NCBI RefSeq assembly: GCF_020921035.1
Contig: NC_063151.1
Coordinates: 28,588,934 to 28,652,933, forward strand
Direction of reading: 5' to 3'
DNA from: Rhodamnia argentea
Lineage: Eukaryota > Streptophyta > Magnoliopsida > Myrtales > Myrtaceae
DNA length: 64,000 nt
Part shown: in pieces, positions 12,900-25,588 of the stretch
Layout of the letters: the number at the start of each line of letters is the position of its first letter
Numbering within the stretch: position 1 is the stretch's first letter
Position numbers and translations under genes: made by a program
Notes under the pieces: model-generated
What the model was told of the DNA's origin: nothing
Seen by the model: the letters and a program-made list of their open reading frames with translations, nothing else
Databases searched by the model: none

Positions 12900-13425
12900 T
12901 AGAAAAATTATCTAAAAAGCCATAAATCTATTGTACTTTTTGCCAACTCAGTCCTAAACCTTTTGATTTGCCAATAAAGTTCTAAATTTTTTACGTTTTG
13001 TCAATTGAGTTCATCTAGCCAAGTTTGGCCGGAACTCGCTAACATAGACATCGGTCGCCATACATGGCGTAGACAATTTTTAATAACACATTGATTTTTT
13101 TTTTGAACTTTTTGTTACTTTTTTATTTTTCTAGAAACGGCCAACAAGGATGTGGTAGCCCTCGCCAGAGGTCGATGAGGATCCGCCTACCCTCACTAGC
13201 CACTTCCAAAAGAAAAGAAAAGAAAAAAAAGAGAGAAAAAATAATAAATAAATAAAACATTAAAATTATCCACGTCAGCACCGATCGTGTCACGTAAGAC
13301 AAATGGTGTTCACATTAGTGATTTTCAGTTAAAATTGCCCAGATAGACTCAATTGGCAAAATGAAAAGGTTTGTGATAGAATTTACAAAAGTGCAATAGG
13401 TTTAGGATTTTTTGGATAATTTTCT
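12900..13425. mobile_element. Inverted-repeat element, family B copy 1
   Basis: Left end AAAAATTATCTAAAAAGCC followed by ATAAATCTATTGTACTTTT; the right end carries the inverse (GCAATAGGTTTAGGATTTTT followed by TGGATAATTTTC). The interior has the family pattern: TCAATTGAGTTC-type units, a GC-rich block near 13139-13200 (CCCTCGCCAGAGGTCGATGA) and an A-rich tract. Non-coding. Other copies lie at 13429, 30987, 41451 and 50214. Confidence 0.6.
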
Positions 13426-13428
13426 CAA

Positions 13429-13932
13429 GAAAATTATTCAAAAAATCCTAAATCTATTGCAATTATGCCAATTTAGTTATACATTTATTTATTTTTTGTC
13501 AAATTAGTCCTAAATATTTTGTATTTATGTTAATTTAGTCCTTTTCGGCCACAATCTTTGACATGAATATCAACCATCCTTCATGGTATGGTCCGCACTA
13601 ATATGGACATTTTTAATAATTTTCAAAATTTATATCATTTTTTTACTTTTTTTGGTCCCAAGCGAGGGAGTCCCGGCCCTAAGTGTAGGAAAAAAAGGTA
13701 AAAATAAAAAAAAATTATAAAAATTCAATATAAAAAGTGTCCACTTCAACGCTTGTTGTGCTACGTATGACAATCATCATCCACGTCAATTATTTCCAAC
13801 CAAAATTGGTGGGAAAGGATTGAAGTCACATAAATACAACAATTTTAGGACTCAACCGGCAAAAAGAAAAAGAAAAGCTTATAACTAAATTAACACGATC
13901 ACAATAATTTTGTGACATTTTTTGGTAATTCT
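13429..13932. mobile_element. Inverted-repeat element, family B copy 2, abutting copy 1
   Basis: Begins AAAATTATTCAAAAAATCC a few bases after copy 1 ends and closes with ATTTTGTGACATTTTTTGG then TAATTCTC. The interior is diverged from copy 1 but keeps the order T-rich, GC-rich core (AAGCGAGGGAGTCCCGGCCC), A-rich. Either two insertions at one site or a partial tandem duplication. Confidence 0.5.
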
Positions 13933-14861
13933 CTGTGACTTTCCCTATTATGACTCAATCAAGTTTTCAACGTTAGAAAGCATTTCTCATGTATGAATGA
14001 AATTTATCTAAAACCCTTTTTTCAATTAAGTATTTTCGATGCATCGGGATCTATCATGAACAGTTTCATAGCTTGTATTAGGGGCGATAGGTTCTAGGGT
14101 TCATAAGTTCCATATTTGGAACATGAAACCTACCAAGGCTATCATATTATAATAGGATCTCAGTTTTTGGCCCCTGAAACCTATTTTATTTTTCTAGAAC
14201 TTATATTGTTTTTTCTGTCTGGTTTTAGGGTATACCCAAAAACCGTTTTTTCCTTCCTTTTTTTGAATCCATTTTTACAACAAAATAATATGAGCAGCCA
14301 CATGGCTCTCTAAATAAAATACGATCAGCATAAATCTTTATTTGCCAAATGCATGATCACGTACAACTATAAACGATGAAAAGTTCAAACACATAGTCAT
14401 GTACAATTATAAATAATAAAAAGTTCAAACATGTAATATAAAACATAAATTATAAAACTCTATTTCCCATTAATCAAAATAAATTTTTAAACCCCACTCT
14501 CCATTTTTCCATAAAAATATTGCTCCAAAGAATAGAGAGAGGCAACAAAGAATGGAGAAGAAACAAATGAGGCAAGGCAGAGTTAGACTCAACCTAGAGA
14601 AATTATGTTGTTTTTACTGTGTAGTGAAGAATCAACTCCCGAGTAGGTCTTCACTTGGAAAAGGGAACCGGAGCGTGTTTTTTGGGCGACACGGTCCGAT
14701 TCTCTGTTCTAACCCTTCCTACACACCCCTAGCTTGTATGCTCGTGAATATGCTGTTCAATCTTGCATGGCATTTGAAGCTTTGTTTTCTCTTTTTTTGA
14801 CTTTGGCGTAAGCTAAACCACATCCTACCGGTTTACAAGTCATTTGATTTTATATTAATGG
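13933..14861. other. Intergenic, AT-rich, no gene seen
   Basis: Simple AT-rich sequence. Short frames at 14116-14313 and 14552-14800 (+) show no recognisable family, no flanking exons and no codon bias I could judge. Confidence 0.35.
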
Positions 14862-15232
14862 GAAGATGATACAAATGATCCATAAATTTTAACCCAATAT
14901 GCAATATGATCCATGAATTTTCAATTTGTTCAATGTGGTTCTTGAACTTTTGGAACATGTTCAACTAAATCCCTTAACTATAAGAAATTGTCTAATGTCG
15001 TCCCCGAACTTGAATTAATGGAAGGACTACATTAAATATTTTTCTATAGTTCGGGGACTAATTGAACATGTTCTAAAAGTTCATGAATCATATGAGTCAA
15101 ATTAAAAATTCAGGAACCACATTGGATATTGTGCTAAAGTTTATGGATCATATTGATCAAATTAAAACTTCAGTGGATCACATTGCATGTTGAGTCAAAA
15201 TTCGGGGACCAATTTATGTCATTATCCTTATA
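14862..15232. mobile_element. MITE, family D, full-length copy
   Basis: About 370 bp with long inverted ends: left GATACAAATGATCCATAAAT, right (reverse complement) GGATAATGACATAAATTGG then TCCCCGAATTTTGACTC. Inner repeats of the type GTTCAAGAACCACATTG recur in both orientations. Half copies of this family lie at about 34874, 41170, 45430 and 54190; the last two form the right edges of the two tandem duplication units. Confidence 0.55.
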
Positions 15233-15989
15233 TTGATTCCTTAGTCATACTTACTCACAAGATTACGTTTTTGCGCGTTGGTTCATGCTCATTCGGGATT
15301 TGATTCCTCATATATCTTATGATCTTAATGTGGTACTTACATAAACGACCAACAAGATTAGTAACCTAAATGTGTGTACAACCCTAGAAAGCCCAACTTA
15401 ACAAGAGTAGGCCCATATTACAATTTTTTATTGAAATATTAGACATCCTCGTGAATACCATCATCATAGGTGAAGTATATAACTGGTAATAACACTAAGA
15501 TCACATTTAAGTGGGATACATATGCAAGGAATATTTGTTTGTAAGAAGCATGCATCTTTATCAACATCAAGTGCAGATGTTCGTTTCATGAATGATTTGG
15601 TTGACGGACATAACCACAATTTACTTCACCAGGATTCCTACAGGAAGGACCCCGCTGTTTCTTGATGCATTAGGATGAATCTAGGAGAGCGAATTCGGAC
15701 AACAACAAGCATGATGATCGTAATTCACGTCTCGATCGACAGTCGGTATGTAGTTTTGCGTGTAGCACCGGCCTCGAGGTAGCTGGAGAGTTGTCCTTAT
15801 AATTCAAGCGAAAGGCGGTAGTATAATGCTTGTACACACAGAGCTGAGGAGTAAATGCATGACCTACCACCACAGTCTTGACGAACATGACAGTGTGAGA
15901 AACACCACAAATGAAGGGTCCAATCCAGTTCTTCATTCCACAATCTCATTTGACTAGGGAGACAGACACACAAGTCCAGCCAGTTAGGT
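15233..15989. other. Upstream flank of the GDSL pseudogene, no other gene seen
   Basis: Includes an 88-codon minus-strand frame at 15670-15936 that starts with ATG but belongs to no family I know and has no attachable exons. In the reading frame of the GDSL first exon there is a TGA at 15951-15953 and no ATG between it and position 15990. Confidence 0.35.
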
Positions 15990-17348
15990 TTGAGTAAAGA
16001 GTATAGTCTTGCTCTTCTTCTTAACTACATTGTTGTTTTCTATGTCGCCCTAACACCGGTCTTCAATGGCGGAGTTCGTGCTTGGATCCTGACGCTGCAA
16101 GGGCTCTCAAACAGCAGCTCTGTCTCGGCCGTCATCGTGTTCGGAGACTCAACGGTCGACACGGGGAACAATGACTACATAAACACTATCACCAAGGGAA
16201 ATGTCCCACCTTATGGGAAAGACTTCGTGAACCACACTCCAACAGGAAGGTTCAGCGATGGGAGGTTGATTCCTGATCTTATAGGTGAGGTTTTTCTCTT
16301 ATTCTGAACGACTAAGTAAAGTTGAAGTATGGTGGATTAATTCGTGTGTTTGTTTGTGGAGCATATACTGTGTTACAGCTGCATACTTGGGGGTTAAAGA
16401 ACTTGTGCCGCCCTATTTGGACCCCGGGGCTCGGTACGGCGGATCTGATAACCGGAGTTTGTCTCGCCTCTGCGGGCTCCGGATATGACCCTTTTACTGC
16501 TAAAATACGCGTAGGCAATTCTTCCACTTCTGTCAGTACTCAATAGTAATCGCTCTTGGCTACAAAGAACACTGAACCTTTGTCTCCGCTAATCGTAACT
16601 ATTGTGTTTTTTTGTTGCTCCTCTGTTCATGAATGTGTAGAATGTGATATCAATGAAGAAGCAATTGCAGTACTTCAAAGCGTACAGGAAAAAGCTTGAG
16701 ATGGCAATCGGGAAGGACCGAACCAGAAACATCATCAGTGAGGCCGTGTTTGTGATTAGTTGCGGAGCCAATGATTTCATCAACAATTACTATGGTCTTC
16801 CTTTCAGACGGCAAAGCTTCACTCCCCAGATGTACCAGCAGTTCATATTGAATCATGTAAAAAATTACACTCAGGTTGATTACTCGAAATCTTTTGGCTC
16901 TATGCAAACTGCAGATATGATACCAATGGTTTCGATGCTCACTTTTCGCTCTATACCGTAAACGTTCTTAGAGGCAATCTTGCTTGGATAGTTAATTTGT
17001 GTTAGAGAATGTGATCTGTACGACTGGCTATTGTTGGTATAAACTTCTTCTCTCCGGACTTAGTTTTTTTATTTCCATTTCCCATTTTGATGAAACATTG
17101 GTAAGAGCTTTGGTTCTACCTTGAGAAGAATTTACCTGATAGAACGATCTACATCTGGAGAACAATGGAGAGTGCCTCTAAGGAGTTACTTTACACACCT
17201 CGAAGTCAGTAATTCTGTTCGCTTAATTCGTAATTTTGTTGTTTTTGGAAGCCTGATTGGACTCGTGATCGGATGATGCTGTCAATGTAGACTTTGTTGA
17301 ATCAAGGGGCTCGAAGAATTGCGGTTGCCGGACTGCTGCCAATGGGTT

Positions 17349-17353
17349 GTTTA
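17349..17353 (+). repeat. Target-site duplication GTTTA, left copy
   Basis: GTTTA precedes the LTR and is repeated at 17767-17771 right after it. Removing the LTR and one copy restores the frame reading MGCL-PVVINLN across the joint, as expected for the family. Confidence 0.9.
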
Positions 17354-17766
17354 TGTCAAATATCTAAATTCGATCCTATCAACGATGCAAGAAAGTAATG
17401 GAAATTCGCACAACATAAGAATTTACGTGGTTCGGCAGCCGAGATGTTCCGCTTACCTACGTCCACGGGGAGATGAGATCTGTTTCACCAATAACGTAGA
17501 AAAGTATACAGCCGCTCTTTCTCACACCCTCTCTATATCATAGAGATCTGTTTCGCCATAAATATATATAGCGAAACCCTATATGGCACAAATTACAAAA
17601 TTGCCCACATAGCCTAAAATATTTAATTTTCTCATAGAAATCCTTCTATAATCGAACATAAAATGCCTTCAGCGGCTCGGGGGCGCTGCCCCCGCGACCC
17701 CTTTCGGGGGCCGTGAACCGTCTCATAATCTCTTGGATAACAAAATACAAGACATCAACTTCAACA
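17354..17766. mobile_element. Solo LTR (413 bp) in exon 4 of the GDSL gene
   Basis: Starts TGTCAAATAT and ends ACTTCAACA, so it has the canonical TG..CA ends, and it is flanked by the perfect 5-bp duplication GTTTA. The interior has a motif I recall from many plant LTRs (ACGTGGTTCGGC followed by CCTACGTCCACGGGG), a TATA-like AATATATATAG near 17560 and a GC-rich hairpin-like stretch at 17669-17712. No internal region, primer-binding site or second LTR is present, so it is a solo LTR left by recombination between LTRs. Short length suggests a copia-type or TRIM parent; not decided. Confidence 0.85.
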
Positions 17767-17771
17767 GTTTA
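17767..17771 (+). repeat. Target-site duplication GTTTA, right copy
   Basis: Second copy of the 5-bp duplication created by LTR insertion; exon 4 coding sequence resumes here (SLPVVINLNPG reading). Confidence 0.9.
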
Positions 17772-18289
17772 CCTGTGGTCATCAACCTTAATCCAGGTAA
17801 CCCTTTTCGAGATCGCAGCTGCATCGAGAAATTCTCCTCGGTTGCTTGGAATTACAACAAGATGCTTCAAAAGGAACTAGGCAAGATGGAAAAGAGCATG
17901 AAATCTCCTGCTGTAGTCATAACTTACATCGACATATACAATCCACTGATGCAAATGATCAAAGCCCCGACCAGATTTGGTGAGTTCTCAGATTATTTTT
18001 TAAAACCATGTCCTCTCGTGTTTAATGCATAAAAAATTTGTATCTTAAAGCTGGTTAACTATGTGCATTTGATGTTTCTTTTTGTTGGGAAGGTTTCGAA
18101 GACGTGAACAGCGGATGCTGCGGGACAGGCATCATCAAACTGTCATTCTCATGCGATATGAATTCCTACGTATGTCCGGATGCATCAAAGTATGTCTTTT
18201 GGGACACACTACACCCGACTGAGAGGGCTTACTCCATCATCTTCGATGCTGTGCTACCCAGTTTCGATGCTATTGTCAAGGGCATATAG

Positions 18290-18888
18290 TTCTAGTCACC
18301 CTTTTACAGGACTAAATCATATGTTTCTGCTTAATTAATTCTCTTTCTGTAGCTTGTTTTCTGGTTATTGAAGGAGCATTATTCGTTACGTTCGTGTAAC
18401 TGCAATTCTCGATCTAAATAGTCATTTACAAGTTGAGGCGATGTTAAGGCTCAGCAAACTTTGCAACATTAATGTATTTAGTTTGACTCCGACCTCCTTT
18501 AACTTAGTTCAAACTCGGTTGGAGTCAGAGCTACTGGTGCTATGCCAGGAACAACATTTGCATTGTAGATATGGTCGAGAACGAGCGTGCTGAAATGCTG
18601 GAGAATGCTGCACTGTTACAGCAAATATTGAAGAACTTGGTCAATTTGTTACAACCTGATCTGCTCATATTAGTTGCCATTGTCTTGGCACAGTATTTCC
18701 AAAGTAAATGAGAATGAAAATGAGATATTCATCTTAAGAAGTCAAAAGTTGGAGTCAGAAAAATTTGCTGTGGTAATCAAATTTCATTTACATATGTTTT
18801 TCTGTTTTCTTTTCCCTTGGTCATTGGTCCTTCAAATTCCCAAGGCAAAATACAGCATCTGCTTGATTAAATTATTTAAGGACAAATT
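18290..18888. other. Intergenic between two convergent 3' ends
   Basis: About 600 bp holding the 3' flanks of the GDSL pseudogene (+) and the beta-glucosidase gene (-). No further gene or repeat family recognised; a short frame at 18674-18892 has no coding character. Confidence 0.4.
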
Positions 18889-21935
<3,047 letters not shown>

Positions 21936-24900
21936 GGTGTGAGCAATTGTTCTCTAAAGAACTCCCTTGGCTTCTTATGATGATCCTTGAGGAACCCTTG
22001 CAAGAAAAACAGCGGGAAAAGCAAAGGAATGCTGTGTTTGCTGTCTTTGTTTTGAAGGTGAAGAATGAGGCTGAAGAAGAAGTTAAAAAAGGCAGAAGTG
22101 GCTGGTTGTCCCTTGCACTGAAAGGTGACTTCAAATCCAAAAACCTCTGCGTCTCTGGTCCTTTTTGAGTGCACGTTGAAGGATGATGTCTACAGGTGAC
22201 CCTGAGTGAAACAGGAAACGCTGAAGAGGGAAATGAAAAACGTGAGATTGGATCATGGGACAAACAAGAAAGAGAGTTTTCTTGCTTGAATGTACTTTGT
22301 TATATGGTGAGTGTTTTGTTCAAGAAACAGCAAAAGAGAGGCACGTAAGAAATGGGAAGTCCACAAGGGAAGAGAGATAGCTTGGACCTAAGGCAATGGG
22401 AAGAATCCAAAGTAGGTGAGAGGAGATCCTTCATCATCCTCTAACAACAAAAATACATTTTTTTAAGAAGAAAATTGATCAAAATGAAGTATTTACACCA
22501 AAAACAAAGAAAAAGGTGGAGATGCTTAAAGCGTGGGAAAAGCTGGAGAATGAATTGTGGGATGGGATTTGTTCTCGGGGTGCGACACGTGTAAAGAATT
22601 CGTGTTTTCATAAACCGGTTTCTAACGGTATAATCTAAAAACTTAAGGGCCTAATTGCGACAATGATATGATTTAGAGGACGGAAAATCCTCATTTAAGT
22701 TTTCACCCACCTCAACTCAGAGCATTCAATCATTTATTTTTTGGTCAATGAATTATTGGTTGACTTGATATGGATTGCTTAGACTTTGAAGCATGGTGCT
22801 CTTTCGTCATCCTTTTAGCTAGCAAAAACAAAAGTACTGTATTCCATTACATGTTGTATAGGAACAAAAAGAAGTAATCTGACCATCAACAACAATGTGA
22901 AGTAAGACCATGTTAATAAGATATATCTTATCACAAGTTTAATATCGGCCGTAATAAAGTTACACGTTACTTGTAACACGATTGCATATACCATACACTA
23001 TTCTCATTACATGATGCATGTTTTATCGAAATTCAACCTAATCTTGGCCATATAGCAAATTGTATTGCACGCAGTAAAGTCAATCTTTGTCTCTATGCTT
23101 TTGTAATGGGTACAGGGGTTAACCTTCATCTTTACATAATAAGTCAAACTAAATAAAAAGTTTACATGATTAGTCTACTCAAAATCAAACGGTTGCAAGT
23201 CGCAAAAGCCGATGTTAGCATAATGTGGTAAACTAGATTATATTTAGATTAGATAAGATTGAATGATTGATCATTCACGTTGGCTAGGCTTGCACGCATT
23301 TCTCGCTCGATAATGGTCAAACATTGCTTTAAAGATTATCGAAGAAACTTAATAGAAGAAAACTCCAATTTAGATGGGGACGGTGCCGCGCAGCCCGACA
23401 TTATTATAAAACATCTCACCAACCTTTGTCAACCTTGTCCAGATGCTCTTCTAGTTCGTCCTAGAGGTATGGGTTTGACTTTCACTTGTCATTTCTTTTT
23501 CGCTTTTCATTATCTGGTAGCGTTTCTATATTTAATCTTATGTAATGCCGAAAATGTAGTATCAGCATTACGGCTTCAGGAATTTCGAAGAAAATATTAA
23601 TAAGCCCCTTTTATTTTTTGGGTTGAACCAAATAAGTAGGGATAAGCGGTTTCATGTGGTGTTGAAACATGTTTTTTTATTTTTTTGGAACCTAGATCCT
23701 TACCTACATATCCTAACACTTACCCTATCACAAGTTGTAGGATTTACTCAGATTCTACCCATATTTTTAACTGAATGACTGTAGTGAATCATCAACTTTA
23801 ATGAACAGCACTTGTCATTACAATTTGTTGGTGTTATCCTACATCGGTTATGGAAGGGGCTGGTTGGTTTACAAGTGTAAGGAAAAGTCTTGTCCTGTGA
23901 GCTAACTTTTGGAATAAGAGGCTCAAGACCATCCTACACCGGTATTAGAGCCCAAGTTACTAATAAATTTGAACCCAATAGTCACACATGAGAGACACGA
24001 TTGTTACGATTTTGACCCAAGACTCGATGTGTGACGGGAAGACTCGACGCGTGAGGGGAAAATTGTTGAGGTTACCCACATAAATTATAGAAGGGGCTAG
24101 TAGTCGGTTTATAAGTGTGAGGTAAAGCATTGGACACACGGATGAATATAAAACATCAACAAAATAAAAGCCCGAGTCGGATTACACACTCACCATACAA
24201 GGTCCGTCTAGCAAGACGACGCTCGTGTTGCTCTCCCACTTCCCCATTTTTACGATTTAGGAGTCCTTTTTTCGAGCCCTCCCTTCCATTAATCCCTACA
24301 AATAAGCATAATTGTAATTGTTTGGACCATCTTTCTAGTTTTTCTTTTTTGTGTTATTCCACATTGTACTCCCATTTGTTTTTGCAGCAAATTCGTATTT
24401 GACAAACAATTCAATTTTAATACATGGGTAAGAGTCAAGTACAAGTTGGACAGGGTGAGTGTCACTAAATTTATGTTTCATATAAATGGGTCAATTTGGA
24501 TAGGAATATATTCGACCCAATCCAAACTCACTTGATTCACTCATTCGACGGCCCTACTTGAGGTACTATTAAAAGTTTTTATAAAAAAAGAGACAATCTA
24601 ACATATTGAGTTAAATCATAATTAACCCAAGGCAATATGATAGATTGGTGAATATTGTGGACGATGAGAAAGTATTTCGAGCACTTTTTAATTCAAACAA
24701 TTTTACATGTAAAATAAAAAAATGTATGATAATTTCACTCATAAAAGGGAGGCAGTTCCCAAAATAAAAACCATCAATTTGTCGCGCTTATGTGTTGAGT
24801 GATGTGGGATGTACATGATGTTAGCCTAAAAAATCAGAACGTGTGGATACAAGGTTAAATAAGAATTTAAGGTTCACATATATACATATAATATATTGAT

Positions 24901-25481
24901 TTTGGTAGGGGTGTGCGTGTCCGGGCCGGTCCTGTCCCGGTCCCCAAATTTTCGAGACTAGAAATTGCTAACACTAGCTGCTTATAGAAATCTAACATTT
25001 AGATCTAAACGAATAACTTCCAATCTCAACCATATAGCCTAATAAGACATACACATGACTATCGCACGACCATTACATGAGTTGATGCTGTCGGTGGCAG
25101 TGATAGGTCTCGCCAGTGGCGATGAGTTGCGAGAAGAGCGGCGGCGCCGAAGAGCGAGAGGCGGGATCGCGAGAGGAGCGAATAGAGAGGCAAAGGCAAG
25201 AGGAGTGAGCGCCGAGCGGAGCCGTGTTGCGAAGGCGAGACAGAGTATTGAGCTAGAGAAGAGGAGTGAGTGTCGAGCAAAAGATGAGAAATTTAGGTTA
25301 ACTAATTCTTCAAAAAAATTTAATATATATATCATGTATATTATGGGCGGTTTGATCTGATCCTACCTACCATGGAACTAGAGATCGGACTGCCCCCTCA
25401 AGGATTGGCAACCCGGTCGATCCGGTTTGGGTTGGTCACCCTTAGTTTTTGGTCAAAATTAATGTAGAAGTTGTTGTAAAG
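21936..25481. other. Intergenic, repeat-rich
   Basis: Includes the beta-glucosidase promoter side. 23830-24125 contains two similar segments (ATCCTACATCGGTTATGGAA and ACCCACATAAATTATAGAAG, each followed by GGGGCT and a GGTTTA(C/T)AAGTGT-type tract), which look like the ends of a small retroelement relic. 24905-25445 is bounded by AGGGGTGTGCGTGTCCGGG and, inverted, AAGGGTGACCAACCC, and resembles a dispersed inverted-repeat element; its GC-rich centre makes Arg-rich open frames on both strands that I do not regard as genes. Confidence 0.4.
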
Positions 25482-25491
25482 TTTATATAAA
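25482..25491 (+). promoter_or_regulatory. TATA box of the RRM gene
   Basis: TTTATATAAA lies about 98 bp upstream of the ATG at 25589, leaving room for a leader of about 70 bp. Confidence 0.6.
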
Positions 25492-25588
25492 TCAACCTGA
25501 CGAATCTGCCCTCTTCCTTTCCTTGAATCCTCGAAATGCTCTCTTTCCCTCTTGCCGTCGCCGTAAAAACTGAATCCACGACTCATAC

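Larger units (their letters stand above)
15990..18289 (+). pseudogene. GDSL esterase/lipase pseudogene (SGNH hydrolase family)
   Basis: Family members are secreted esterases or lipases with a five-exon structure. Exons are traceable at 15990-16284, 16379-16510, 16641-16874, 17291-17979 (interrupted by an LTR) and 18093-18289. Block I is [15 protein letters not shown] with the nucleophile Ser; ISCGANDF is the GxND block; WDTLHPTERAY supplies the Asp and His near the C-terminus. The N-terminal hydrophobic stretch ([15 protein letters not shown]) is a remnant signal peptide. Three lesions are visible: the first codon of the conserved frame is TTG (15990) with no in-frame ATG upstream; exon 2 has a +1 shift in the G-run at 16426-16429, and downstream family sequence (LITGVCLASAGSGYDP) continues only in the other frame; exon 4 is split by the solo LTR at 17354-17766, which brings in stop codons. 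The rest of the gene is well preserved, so the loss looks recent. The +1 shift alone could be a sequence error; the LTR is not. Confidence 0.9.

Noticed and set aside
16285-16488. 67-codon frame in the GDSL gene as a separate small gene
   Set aside because: It is intron 1 plus the first half of exon 2 read up to the frameshift.
17669-17712. GC-rich inverted repeat (GGGGGCGCTGCCCCC) taken as a possible terminator or structured RNA
   Set aside because: It lies inside the solo LTR and is better explained as part of the LTR.
25039-25360. Overlapping Arg/Ala-rich and Leu/Ser-rich frames on both strands
   Set aside because: Lie within a GC-rich dispersed element; mirror-image open frames on both strands are a composition effect.
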